Shown in pieces: positions 24,852-41,999 of a stretch of DNA of 64,000 bases. The notes under the pieces were generated by a model that saw nothing but the letters and a program-made list of their open reading frames with translations, ran no database searches and was not told the DNA's origin. The stretch comes from Glandiceps talaboti (taxonomy: Eukaryota > Hemichordata > Enteropneusta > Spengelidae). A program made the position numbers and the translations under genes. The stretch lies in NCBI RefSeq assembly GCF_964340395.1, contig NC_135550.1, positions 9,264,864 through 9,328,863 on the forward strand, read 5' to 3'. Every line of letters begins with the position of its first letter. The stretch's first letter is position 1.

Positions 24852-26550
24852 GTAACATGTTTGATACAATGATAGAATAACATCCGTTATCATTGTCTCC
24901 TCACAATAAACTTCATCCCACCCCCCACCCCATCCCAAACGTTTTCCGATTTGTCACCTTCAGAGTAGTTTCCCTATGTAAAAGACATCTCCACACAACA
25001 AAAAGAGAATACATACACTCACTATTCCTTTTCGAAAATATGCGTTTTATTTATCACTTTTTTTTCATTCTGAGCATTTACATCCAAAGGTGATACTGGT
25101 ATGTAGCAGCAATCAATTGGGGCAAAAAAATCAATTTTTTGATAACTAAATGTGTAAAATAATCATTTGATACAAGATCTATTACTAGATTATTTATTAA
25201 TTTGTGATTTGGAAATGCAAGCGTTTTTATCAAATGATTGAATCAGTAAAACTTGTATATAAAATAGCGTAAGACAGTCAAGCACTGAAGCTGTGATAAA
25301 GGTAAAGTCATTATCAACTGAAACCCTGGTGATTCAGAGTGCCCGCCAATGTCAAGACAACAGTTTTTGTTATTGTGAGTCAAAAGGATAAAATCTAGGT
25401 TTCCTTGAGAGTCACCACACAGTAAGAAAAGGGTGGCGGGTCACAAGAAATTGCTGTGTCTGTAGTGGGTCAAATTGGCTTCGAGCGAGGGCGCACTTCC
25501 TGAACCTTCTCTACTAGTACTAGTATTCAAATGTCTCTGCATGAGTAGCCAGGCGATATGAAAGCAAGTGTAAAAATACTTCTTTACTATTTGGATTACA
25601 CAAAATGACAACAACAACAACAAATGAAGTTTTTGATGACAAAATCAAAAGTACATTTGTATCTCCTTGTCATTTTATATAAAACAAGCTTATTGTATAC
25701 ATTACATCTCAAACTTTTCCTGTCAACTTTGCATTGAATTCATCAGCAGAAAATGTACAACTCAAAGTAGACACAAAAATTTCTGTCTTCAGTTTCACTA
25801 CAAATATTTCAGTAATTGCGAGATAAAATACTCTGAAAAAAATCGCATAATAGAACAAAGAGGACGTTGGGTCGGGTCTAAAACTTCTTGTACTAAGAAG
25901 GCATTACAATGCAACCAAATGAAAATCATGCATGCTGAGGGGCGTTTCTTTGGCAGTAAACACTTTTTTACATTCACAAAGAAAAGATTTCAATTTTTCT
26001 AGACAAAAGGTTGTAAAAATGCATAGTATTTAATAGTTTTCTCAAAACTATAAAATGCTGTGTCTCTCACATAAATAAATTGAACCGTGTTCTTTTTGAT
26101 CAAAAAATTGAAAACTCTCAGATCTGCATTGAGCAATGAAGTGAAAAGACCTAGTTAAGTTGACTAATTATCTTGAAATTACAAATTTTGGCCTTTTTTT
26201 TTTAAAAGATAGATTACAAGAGTGACATAATGTTTCCCAAACCCGGTACCCCACTAGATACCCAAAAACACACCAACAGATTGATTAGATAATAAACATA
26301 GGTAAAAACTAATTCATCAAATGTCTAGCCAGTTTGCTGATAAAGAGTAATCTAGGCTAAGTAAGGCTGATAAGGGGTACTGTGTGCACTGCAGTCACCA
26401 GAGAGAAAGATAGGAAAAATACAAATTACAACACAAATGCTACATTCTCGGAACCTGAAATAGGATTCTACCATCTAGACATATTGTGAAAATAACAATC
26501 AGTCAATTTCTTGGTTGAAACATACACTTATGCTGAATGTGTTTTTACAT

Positions 26551-26640
26551 ATATTACTATATGCGCATGTGAGAATTAATAGACCTTGTTCTATTTTGAC
26601 TGCCTCTAACATGAGGTAGAAAGCTATTGCCGGTACCGAG
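26551..26640 (+). repeat. Dispersed repeat C, copy 2
   Basis: Direct-orientation partner of 18866-18956. Confidence 0.75.
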
Positions 26641-27341
26641 AACTGACTGCAACACAGACGACCCTTAAAATAATCATCACATCACACCTTCATCATTTAT
26701 GACAAAAATTCAAATATATGACAAAACAAATTTATGGGGGAGCATTTTTTTTTTGACATCTTACTTGCCAAGATAAATTATGGTATCAGCCTGAGGACCC
26801 CTTTCACAGGTCTGAAGAAACACGACACTTGTAATGTCACTATAATTATTCTTGTCCATGGATCAAAATCAAAATATGGGTATGTAGAGATCCATACTAC
26901 ATGTAGGTTTCACTGGTTAATAAACACATGAATGAGATCTGTAAATCTACACAACCACGTGTATCCTTGTGTTATACTTTCTAACACTATGTTGCCAGTT
27001 CTGATATCAATAGTCGATGGAGAAAAAACCACATGAATAATAATCTCTTTATTACTGAATCCATATGTTTGCACATACCCATCAAAACTGGACACAGAAC
27101 TAGAATGGTTTTGAAATAAATTTCACCTAAAATTGACTCAAAAGCTTATCAGCTTTATAGTATTGAATGAACAGTTTCAAAAAAGTCATCTCTGATACTG
27201 GTGTGATATACCAGATACAACATACCCCCACCTTTGTGATACTGTACCAAATGAATGCAATGTCATGTATTTTTAGCTCAGCATGGCACTCATATAGAGT
27301 TGCATGTCACTATTATAAATGGATAGTAGTAGTAGTAGTAT

Positions 27342-27347
27342 TTTATT
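27342..27347 (-). terminator. Probable TMED10 polyadenylation signal
   Basis: AATAAA on the minus strand, about 145 bp beyond the TMED10 stop codon. Confidence 0.5.
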
Positions 27348-27492
27348 TATTATTGTGACCTGCAACTCTAACGAGTTGCCCAGCTGACCCTTTTCAAATC
27401 AGTAACTAGTAAGGTGGGGGGGGGGGGGGGGGGGGGGCATAACAGGTATTAAATCAAAAACGGGGTGGGGGTGTAATTAACTAGTACAAAAT

Positions 27493-30400
27493 CTATTCAA
27501 TAAGTTTCTTGGACTTGAAGTATCTTCTCAAATAGAAAACTTGCCATGTTGCTAAACTCAGAAGGCATCCCATGGAGAAAATGCTGAAATATAGTACTCT
27601 TGAATTGGTTGATTCTGAAAATTAAAAATTATATCATATTAAACAATCAATGAAAATTTGAACACAAAAATACAAAATTAGGAATGTGAGAAAGGATGAA
27701 TATGGTACATGTACCTTTGCAAATAAGACTACTCCCATCATGGCTTTAATATTACAATATGTTATCTCATGTTAATTCATTCAACACAGATGTTGGTGAC
27801 AATGCTCAGTATTTATAATCTATGATTACAATTCACAGGGCAATTTGAGAGAAAGACACCAGGTATTGTTCTCTCACACACCATATGTCAAATATGTGGA
27901 ATAATATACAAAGCAATCATCCCAAATGTGGTTCATTTTAATTCACATACTGGATACATAATGATAAAATCTATACAAAAAAAGTCATGAAACGTTGGAT
28001 CTCAGTAAGCTAGACCCTACAGTCATTTTTCAGAAATCGTTTAAAACAAAACTGACGTGGACTCACAATTTGAAAATCTCTGATGTATGCACACTAAATA
28101 ATGAAATATTCTGAAGTCTGCTAATACATTAAACATACTATGCACCCCTTGGGAAAGCTATTTTTAAATACAGTACTGTAATCATAATCATGTTGTTAGT
28201 AGTTAATGTTTAAAAGTAATTCTAAATTAGTTAGTGAGATAAAATTAGACTACAAAAAAATCTAAATGGTATATAATAGAATTACATGGAACAGAGTTGC
28301 ATCCCTCTCAAATTGGGTTACTCCTATCTTATATATCTGCAATGTAAATGACTTGTGTGTATATTGAAAATATGTTTCTTTTACAAATAATAATATCACA
28401 ATTTATGGGAGCAAAGGTCATACATGCTACAGCACTGTGCAGGTCCATGAAGTGACACTGCATGGAGTGGTGAAGACCGCAGGATTTCACCAAATGTAAT
28501 TTAGAAATATTACTTACCATTTGTGTCTCTCATTTCTTCTTCCCTTGCTCTCATATATGCAAAATCATTAACAATTGATTCAGAAAGATCTTCTAGTCTC
28601 CTCAGCTCAACTTCCATGGGCTTCAGCTTCTCTGCCTTGGCAATCTGAATAAATTACCATAATTTATGCAAAATTTCAACAAAACCTGTAATTCTCTAAA
28701 AAATCACTATTGCAAAAGCTAAAATTATGATTTTTTAATTTGATTCTGTTTTTTAAATTACACGTGACTGTCTGAGTGACAGAAATTTCTAAAATCAGGA
28801 AGCGAAAGTGATAGTAAGTAAATATATAAGATTTTGATTTGAGCCACTGTACATAGATTTTGATAAAGAATTCATGTCCACATAAGGTTGCCACATGTCT
28901 CCCCCTGGGTGCCCGGATGAGCCTCAGTGGTCTGGGGTGCAGGCTTCAAACCTGTAGCCGATTAGCGTCGGAGCGGTTCAATTCCGCCTTCTGGGCGATG
29001 CACATTATGGAGGTATTTTGGGATATCAGACATATTTTATTGAACATACAAAACCAATACTTACATCATCATATGTTTTAGCCTCAACACCTTTCTTTAT
29101 ATTTATTGTTACCTCACGGTCAGCTCCCCTACCACCTGTAAAGATATTTTGGGGTTAACATAAACAATTCCTATTGTCTACTAGTGTGTAGATAACATAA
29201 TGTGTTAATAATAAGTACATCCTTCAGTGCTGCACATTTCAGTCTAACACAGGTGACAAACACAAAGAAATATTGAAAATTGTAATTTTACACATTTTAC
29301 CAGAATCCGAGTCATAAGAATCCTAAAGTGTGCTCTCAGAAGACTGTGGTGATTATTTCTCTCCCGCGTTTTCCATATCAAAAGTGGTACATTCAAGGAT
29401 TTATAAGCTTTGTCATTTGAATGAATGAATGAATGCACTATCACATCCTTGTCTTTTTTTTTATATAAAGAAGTTATTTTGTACTAGTTTGAACTTAGTA
29501 CCAATTCAATTTTTCCTCAGGCCATACTTATTCCATGCAATTTACAATTTTGCTGAATAACAAGCAACATATATTTCATCATATTCAAATTCATTCATTT
29601 TCAAGTGAATTTTTCCTCTTAGCATATTTTTAGATAGACTGTAAGATACGACATGTTGTTCAGCCCTATCATGCTTCTCAATCCTAGAGTGAATGCTGGC
29701 TAATAGCGTGGCACAAATGTTGTATCTTACAGACTAATTTTTAGATGCAATTTACAATTTTTTCTGACAATAACAAGGAACGCAAATTTCATCATGCTCA
29801 ATTAATTGTTAAGGTCACTATTGTATTTCAAGGAAAGCACAAATCAAGATGCACTTAAATATCACAAATTTAAAATTTGTCAATGAATGAACTATCAATA
29901 TCACATCTTTGCCTTCTTAAAAGTGATTTTGTACTAGTTTAAATTTATGATACAGATTTAACTTTTTCCCCCTGGGCATATTTTCACATGCAACACAAAT
30001 TTCATCATACGCAATTCATTATTAAGCCATTTTCAATATTATTTTTCATTATTACGTCATTTTCAATTTTATTTTTCATTGTTAGGTCATTTTCAATTTT
30101 ATTTTTCAGAGAGAACATAAAACAAAATGCACTTAAATATCACAATTCTACGCTGATATACATGTAGTAACATGATGCTACATGTAAATTATAGAATTAA
30201 GAATGATGGGGTTGTGTTTTTCTGCATGGAAATAATTCCAGTAAATTACATCCTGTACATTATTCCTCTTTCTCCCTCAGGGGTATTTGTTTGTATACAA
30301 CTAAGTACAAGTTGGGAGAAAGTGAGTTAAAAAGTGTATGAAATTTTCTGGGATTCCCTTTGTTGAGTTTCTGCCTTCTGCCTCTATTATATCAGCTATG

Positions 30401-31683
30401 TCATACTAGAATGTTTTTCTTTTACATTCTGCAAGTCAATATTTTTGCCTTGGAAGGATGTGCAAATGTCTGATGTAGCTAATGATTTAAAGTGTACACT
30501 GAACTGATTAGGATTAGAAGGCCCTGACTTCTTCAGGTCAAGTACCAGCAAAAATACTTGGCCCTGGTAGGATTACAGTTTGTCTACATTTATGCATGTC
30601 CACTTTTCACTGTTGACATTTTGCAAGTAAAGATGTCCTAGAGGTCTATCGCCCTTGTTTTAAATTTCCAAACCAAATGGATCTATTCAGATTATGTCAG
30701 AAAGCTAAAACCCAAACTGGATGAATATTCCACATCATCCTTAGCTACGGTTAATGTTGTAAGTATGTCTGTGCAAGACATGCAAAGGATGATTTACTCA
30801 CCAGCAATCATTTTGCTTTGAAAACAGACATCAAAGATATCATAGTCATCTGTGGTGAAGGCAAACTTTCCTTTTGAAGCATCTTCTTTAGTATATAGTG
30901 TATGCCCATTTGAGTCTCCAACCTGCAAGAAAGTTGAAAATATAGCTGTAAGTCTGCAGTATATGTTACCATATTATAAATGAAGTCCTGTAAGGTAATT
31001 TTTACAATTCTGATTCAGTGTTTTATTCTGTAAATTTTTCTCAATGTGCACATTCTTAATACCTCAATTTGTTAGACCTGAAAGGTACTAGGTAATATGT
31101 ATTTATAGATCTTCACCGAGAATAATTTATTACATTTATTATTATTATTATTTATGTTAATAACATTATTTTTCAGTTTATGTAAAATGGTGTATGCCAT
31201 TTCCAAGTTTAAAATTTGGAATATCAACCCTGGCAAAACAACTTGTGTACTGGTCAAGTATATTGTTTCTGCTATGAACTAATAATCATCAGAAAGCTAT
31301 CATTTGGTTGCTGATAACTTCAAGATATAGTTGAACATGAGATATGTCAGAATTTGAAAGTGAACGTAGGGTTTCCCCATATGTGCACATGTGGCAACAC
31401 TGTACTTGTTCTAATATTCGGCAAGCAAGACGTTACAATAATAGTATTTACATTATATCGATAAAGTTATACACCTAAACATACGTTTGATGCAACTGCT
31501 ACTTACATGTAGTAACGTCTTTTGTCCTGGAGCATCTGAAAGTTCATAATCACCGGTAACTAAGACATCTTTGTGGATCTCCTCTCTGAGGCATTTCCTC
31601 ATGTTGACAGGGAGGTAAAACGACAGGCCATTTACGCTAACACATGTAAGTGCTACGGCCACTAAAAATTGCAAAATGTTCAT
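27493..31683 (-). CDS. TMED10: Transmembrane emp24 domain-containing protein 10 (p24 delta/p23)
   Basis: A type I membrane cargo receptor of COPI/COPII vesicles that cycles between ER and Golgi. Five exons give a complete 205-residue protein: 31507-31683, 30802-30922, 29065-29135, 28518-28644, 27493-27614. Human TMED10 has 219 residues, mostly differing in the N-terminal leader. Residues 1-19 form a signal peptide ([19 protein letters not shown]). The GOLD domain starts [20 protein letters not shown] and includes [15 protein letters not shown] coiled-coil stretch ([16 protein letters not shown]) follows, then a membrane segment ending LATWQVFYL, then the cytosolic tail [11 protein letters not shown]. 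That tail keeps the aromatic and dilysine sorting signals. An in-frame ATG three codons upstream (31692) is an alternative start. The gene is head-to-head with MRPL33. A tRNA-Sec gene lies antisense in intron 3. Confidence 0.97.
28911..28997 (+). tRNA. Selenocysteine tRNA, anticodon TCA
   Basis: The 87-nt sequence matches animal tRNA-Sec almost base for base. It opens GCCCGGATGAGCCTCAGTGG and has the anticodon loop CTTCAAA. A long variable arm is present (CCGA...TCGG stem). The T loop is TTCAATT within a GCGG/CCGC stem. The acceptor ends CTGGGCG, pairing with GCCCGGA through one G-U. The departures from the human sequence that I see in the variable arm, T stem and acceptor are compensated. 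A short T run about 20 nt downstream could end Pol III transcription. No TATA box is obvious at -30; an ATATATAAG lies near -85. It is nested, opposite strand, in TMED10 intron 3. Confidence 0.95.
29420..30010. repeat. Degenerate tandem duplication in TMED10 intron 2
   Basis: An ordered series of phrases (GAATGAATGAATG, ATCACATC, TTTTGTACTAGTTT, ATGCAATTTACAATTTT, TTTCATCAT) appears from about 29420. It recurs from about 29750 and 29880, with partial further copies to about 30130. Confidence 0.6.
29638..29736. mobile_element. Very short hairpin element, about 95 bp
   Basis: The ends read GACTGTAAGATACGACA and, inverted, TGTTGTATCTTACAG. ATTTTTAGAT occurs on both flanks (about 29625 and 29741), which may be a target duplication. 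Confidence 0.55.
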
Positions 31684-31692
31684 CCTGAACAC

Positions 31693-32200
31693 CTTATCTG
31701 TTACCTAAAACGAAATGAATTTGTTTTTGGAAGCATTAAAGCAGTCCAAACACACAGAGATAGTACAGGATCTAGCCTTTGACCGTGCGTAATGTAACAA
31801 GACGTGGCACAGACAGACTTCGGTAAAATTCGGCAATATTCGGATGATGATCGGATGAATCTGTTTGTTAGCATATCATTACTCCTTCTTTATTTTACAA
31901 ACGTTTGCATATTTTTTCCCAAAAACTATGAAGTGTTAGGCTTGATATTTATAGAAAATGATTTTTAAATATAATATGAATGTTCATCGGTTTGTCAATC
32001 GTGATATAAACCAAAATATGTATACAAATATTACCCTAGGAAATTACTTCCGGGTTATAAAAAGCTCACGCCGAGAGCGCTTCCGGTAATCTGAAAACTG
32101 AAAACTGTGTTGTGATCTGGCCTACTCTGTTTCTATCCAAATTCCGGCTCGATCTCATCAGCTAAGTCAAGTTATGTGGTCATCCAAGGTCAATTAAGGT
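31693..32200. promoter_or_regulatory. Shared TMED10/MRPL33 promoter region
   Basis: The two genes diverge from here. Two ETS-type sites lie close together (ACTTCCGG at 32046, CTTCCGG at 32080). This arrangement is common in divergent housekeeping promoters, MRP genes included. The probable non-coding first exon of MRPL33 ends near 32197 (AATTAAG followed by GTATGA). Confidence 0.5.
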
Positions 32201-32558
32201 ATGAAGGGTTTTACTAGTATTTTATTCTCGAAATGTAGTTTACATCTAAAAGAGCTATTATTACATACATACATGCAAACAGGACATCTCATCTCAATAA
32301 CTTGGATGAGATCTCTGCATGCACTGCACTGGATTATATTGTGACAGACGTGAATATGTCAAATGACATGGTAAGACATGGTAACTCTTTCATAGAAGAC
32401 AAGAAAATACTAAATATTTGAATAGAACTCTGATAATTTGTTTCAATGTATCAATATTAGTTCTTTAAAAAATATATATATATGTGCAATATTATATGAA
32501 ATAATCGGATTATATTTGTGAAAAAATTAAAATTTATAATTTAAAGTATTATATACAT

Positions 32559-32719
<161 letters not shown>

Positions 32720-33233
32720 TACAGTATATGCCTGTTGTAATATCATACAAGGGATAAGCCTATCAGCTTGCAAGATTGGATCAGTTAGGATTGGAAATTT
32801 AATTATTACAAATTAGATTTGTAAATTGTATAGTCAATAACATTGGCGATGAAATTCTCTGTAGTATTCAGTAAAATAGATTGTACAAGCAGACTACAAC
32901 ATAGTCTTGCTGGCAGATGGAGTGTTGGAATGATCTGACTTGATTCTGACCATGTCCCTTTCTAAGGGACAAGACAAGAAAAGGATATTGTCAGAATTGA
33001 GTCCTGACTTGCCCCGCTTGCAAGCAGAACTAAACTACAACATGCCTGTGTACTCTCGCTACTTGGTCGTTATTATTCTTATATGGTTACATGTGGATGA
33101 AATATGCTGTCAATATGCTGTGTTCTTAATTAAAAGACTGTCTAAATGCAGTTTTTTTTCCTTCTTTTTTACAGATTCACCAGTATATTACCAGTGTTGC
33201 CGATCTAATAAACATAGGACTTCACTTCTTAAA

Positions 33234-35272
33234 ATGTTTTTAACTTCCATGAGATGTAAGTTTTTAAGTACAGACTTGTCAAAATGGGGGGGGGGGGGGG
33301 GGGGGGAGAAATATTCATCTCTATCAGAGAATTATAGATACTGATTCTATCTATCTATTTCACTATTAGTATTACTAATGATTTGGAGTATTTGAGGAAT
33401 AATAAAACTTAATGCTAATAGTTAAGTCTACATATCCTGCTGTGTCCAGAATAGTAATTGGGGGGGGGGGGGGACTGTAACAGTCATAATGATACATCAA
33501 CGTTACTCTTTTGGTAGTTACTTTGGAATCAAATAATGACAAGATTATAAATGATCAAAAACTTTAACACTTTTAAAAACTTATATAAAATAAATGTTGA
33601 TCATTATATATTTTTGTTTTCATGTTTTGCTGACCAGTGGCAAAGGCCAAAAGCAAGTAAGTATTCTGATTTCGAGTTATGTATTATCAAGGGAGGAACT
33701 CCAGTGAAATAACTTTTGGGTTGTAGTTATTGTACCTATACCAATCCCAAATGAATGGCGGTTTAAAGCTTTTCAAGAGATTTTTAAGTGAACAGTCAGC
33801 TAGAATATTTCTTTACATTTGGAGTATTTTGTAACTAATTGGCAGAAGCAGAAATGATGTACCAATAATTGCTGTGCATCATGTGGCTGAGTTTATGAAA
33901 TGAGAACTTCCAGGCCTTAGTGTATGTTCACATTGTGACTCGAAAAGTTGATAATGCACCTGATCAGAACTTTTAAACTATGTGAAATCAAATTAATTCA
34001 AAACATTGGATAACTGTATTCTTTTCAGACTAAAACTAATATAGATTACTTGTAGTTTATATCAGCAGTCAAATATTCTGCACTTGACCATGGTTTCACT
34101 ACTGTCTAAGCTTGGGAACATCAACAAATATTTTAAGTTTTTAGTATTATCTTGTATAGTAACATTTTTGTTCAATTATAATAATAATAATAATAATTTA
34201 CTGTTTATAGACCATTACACATAATACATGTCTCAACGGGTCTGTACATAACAAATTGCAAGTGTTACAAATATGATTCCGTTAAAAAAAAATATACATA
34301 AAAAATTGGTAAGTGCATCACATCATAAAATCACAAGTTTGATTAAAAACAACCAATGAAACTATACAGGACACATAAGAACCTCATAAACGTCAAGTCA
34401 TGTAATATTTGCCAATCAGCTGAATGTGGTGGTAGATTATGACATAATTTATTTGTCTACTGTACATTAATTAATGTGTTTTGTGTATTCTAGGAAAATA
34501 CTTGTCATGTTAATCAGTGCAGCTGGAACAGGACAAAGAGTGTATTCAATACGACACAGACTTGCAGATAAGCTTGTTCTCAGAAAGTTTGATAAAGTGG
34601 GTAAGTTGCTTTGTTGCTTGTTTTCATCTGGTAAGAGTTTGTTCAAAGTACGGATACAAAACTTTGTTCATGGAAATTGCTAGATTGAAATTTTATATTC
34701 ACATTGAAATAATGTCATTTTCATTTGGAAGTCATGTCAATTTATATTACATTAAATAGTTTACGTTGGTATATTTATAATGTTGCAAAAATTTGAAATT
34801 AAGTATGACAGTGTAATCAACAAATTATGAGTTTACATAAAATGCCATTGATCACATTAATGTTGAGTAACAAGTCTCATGTGACTAACAGTAGTAGTGT
34901 TTGGAATGTTAAATTTCCTCACAATCTCTCTCAGGAAACCCACTCATTCATAATTTAGTTTGTGACAAATGTAACTATTATGCTATTAGTAATTCACAAT
35001 AGTCTGAAAGTGTTAGGTTAGTTTTATACACTGGATATATTTAATTTACTCGTCTTTGTCGTATATGAAATATTTGATTAAAAAAAAACTAATAAAACTA
35101 TTCAGGACATTTTGCAAATGAAATATAAGACTATCGTTTATTCAGATCTGATGTCAGAGGCCTAAAAAGGGCCTAAAATCAGAAATGTACCTGTAAATAT
35201 CGTGTATTGATTTTTATTGCAGTGGGAAAACCAGTTATATTTATTGAAAAGAAGAAAATCAAGTCGATGTAA
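33234..35272 (+). CDS. MRPL33: Mitochondrial large ribosomal subunit protein bL33m
   Basis: A small structural protein of the mitochondrial 39S subunit. Coding exons 33234-33255, 33638-33656, 34494-34600 and 35223-35272 join in phase to 65 residues, exactly the human length. The protein opens MFLTSMRLAKAKSKKILV (human MFLSAVFFAKSKSKNILV), continues SAAGTGQRVYSIRHRLADK, and ends IFIEKKKIKSM. The coding part of its first coding exon is 22 nt, within an exon whose acceptor is at 33175. The second is a 19-nt microexon. AATAAA signals lie at 35610 and 35630. The gene is convergent with RBKS. Intron 3 holds a partial copy of exon 4. Confidence 0.95.
34345..34440 (+). repeat. Partial duplicate of the MRPL33 exon 4 region
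   Basis: The phrase ATGTAATATTTGCCAATCAGC matches the stop codon and 3' UTR start of exon 4 (35266-35290) with one change. An upstream phrase (AACTATACAGGACA at about 34360) matches 35095-35110. The segment between these two blocks is shorter here, so this is a deleted copy lying just before exon 3. Confidence 0.8.
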
Positions 35273-35629
35273 TATGTGCCAATCAGCTGACTGGGTGGTC
35301 GTTTTGTACTGAAGATGTTTTTTTTGTGTTAGGATGCTGTAGTGAGAATCCAATTAGTGAGACTGCAATCTAATCCACAGAATGACCAAAAAGTGTTCAT
35401 CATCTAGGTGATCCAAAATAGTCCAACGAAGTTGTCTTGGTGGAAATGTACTTTACAAGATTCTGTGACTGTTCCTCAATGTAGCTTTGTTCCATGAAGT
35501 GATGTTTAGCAATGTGCAAGAGAAATATTCTTTTTGATGAAATAGGACAAAGATTTCAACCAAGAATATGTATGAAATGTGTGCGATGTGTTACTTTGTT
35601 CAACAAGTGAATAAAACATGCAAGGTTTA

Positions 35630-36688
35630 ATAAAATTTTATTTATTCTATCTTGATCATAATTGTTGATGTATGATTAATATTTTGTTACATTATTTTAA
35701 TTCCCAGAATTTTATTTACATGATTGTTCTCTGAGGTTAAAATCACCAAATCCATAATGTAGTTCATACTATAAATCAATCTCCAAACTTGAAAATCATA
35801 GTGTTGTGGACTTATTGGAATTTCCTGAGCTGTCGTCTACATGGTATTGTACAATTCCAGTATCCGGTTGAAGGTATGGAGGAAGAGCTCCTTGGTGAAA
35901 AGTCAACTGAAAGATCCAGAGGCCATATCATCCTCAGAATTTTCTGTTACATTACAGATCTGCCTTGCTGAGCAGTATTATATGGAGTACTTTCATAAGA
36001 CTGTTTCATAACCTGTATTAAAACATACTTTTCACAATGAAATACAGAGCATTAATACAGATCTGCCTATCTGTACACTATTACATAAACACATTTCTTG
36101 GACAATTTCACAATCTCTGTGAACGTACTGTTCACAGTGCAACTTTGGGTTGTCAGAACTTTAGATGTATGGACATTTTTTGGGTATATTTTCAATCCTG
36201 GACAATTATCAATAACCTAGATTACTTTGTGAATGTTTTTGTCTGGATGAAACAGTCAATTTAAAACTTTTGACATTAATCCTTGGTACTGGTATTCATC
36301 ACAAGGTGATTAAAGGCCAAGTATTCAATCCCAGGTTCTTGTATTAGTGTTCTCTTATCAGTGGAGCCATAAGGATTACATAGGATTATTCTTTAGTTCT
36401 GGACAAACTTTCTGTGTAGTTCAGCCAGACAGCTGCTTTTCACACCTTGTCCAAAGTATAACCATTTTTTCACAAAATCAATATCAAGGTTGAGTTGAGG
36501 GATAATATTTCACGTAAAAAAATTTCAAGTAATATAAAATTCTCCTCTATCCCCATCCTCAAAACCAACCAACACCCCCCCCCCCCCTTTCAATCATCAC
36601 AGTGATGTGACAGCCACAGTTAGAATCACTTGATCTCGTACAAAAATCGACATATATACCCTGAAGAATTCATTATCTTTTGATGTCA
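35630..36688. other. MRPL33-RBKS convergent spacer
   Basis: It holds the MRPL33 poly(A) signals, an AATAAA-like site in the opposite direction (near 35640) and a poly-C run at 36574. No gene was recognised. Confidence 0.5.
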
Positions 36689-41542
<4,854 letters not shown>

Positions 41543-41692
41543 TTCGAATCAGCTGGTTGCTCCAGTGCATGATGGGAAATTGTCAGCTGGTCGAGGGTCT
41601 TCATCGAGAAAGGAGAGCTTCCAGCATCCATCGGCCAAAACAAACATGTTGTGTACGTTCGTCAATGCTGTTTGTAATTGAGTATATCAGGA
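41543..41692. promoter_or_regulatory. Bidirectional RBKS/CINP promoter with ZNF143-like site
   Basis: Only 150 bp separate the two start codons. GCATGATGGGAAATTGTCA at 41567-41585 closely follows the ZNF143/THAP11 consensus (GCATNNTGGGANNTGTAGT), a hallmark of divergent housekeeping promoters in animals. No TATA box is seen. Confidence 0.6.
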
Positions 41693-41946
41693 ATGGCAGA
41701 GACTAACAAAACACCTAAGAAGAAACGTCACTCCACAAGTTCTACCACAAGTGAGTGAGAGTCGTCATTAATTTTACTTATAAACTCTAGTCTCTACCAC
41801 TAGGCACTAGCATGGCTAGACTGCAGCTTGTCTACACTTAATTTTACATTACATATACTGTACTTATGTAGCTCAAGACAGGGAGATGATGGTGGTGGTG
41901 ATGATGATGATGGTGGTGGTGGTGGTGGTGGTGGTGGTGGTGATGG

Positions 41947-41999
<53 letters not shown>

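Larger units (their letters stand above)
23892..27340. other. NEK9 5' region and NEK9-TMED10 spacer
   Basis: Immediately upstream of the NEK9 start is probable 5' UTR and promoter sequence with locally higher GC. The rest is AT-rich and holds one exon-like frame (24633-24851) and repeat C copy 2 (26551-26640). I see no recognisable gene. Confidence 0.5.

Noticed and set aside
32940-33100. Plus-strand frame opening MSLSKGQDKKRILSEL as an extra N-terminal exon of MRPL33
   Set aside because: The peptide looks protein-like, but MRPL33 already has a start in the next exon that gives the exact family length, and no clear donor follows.
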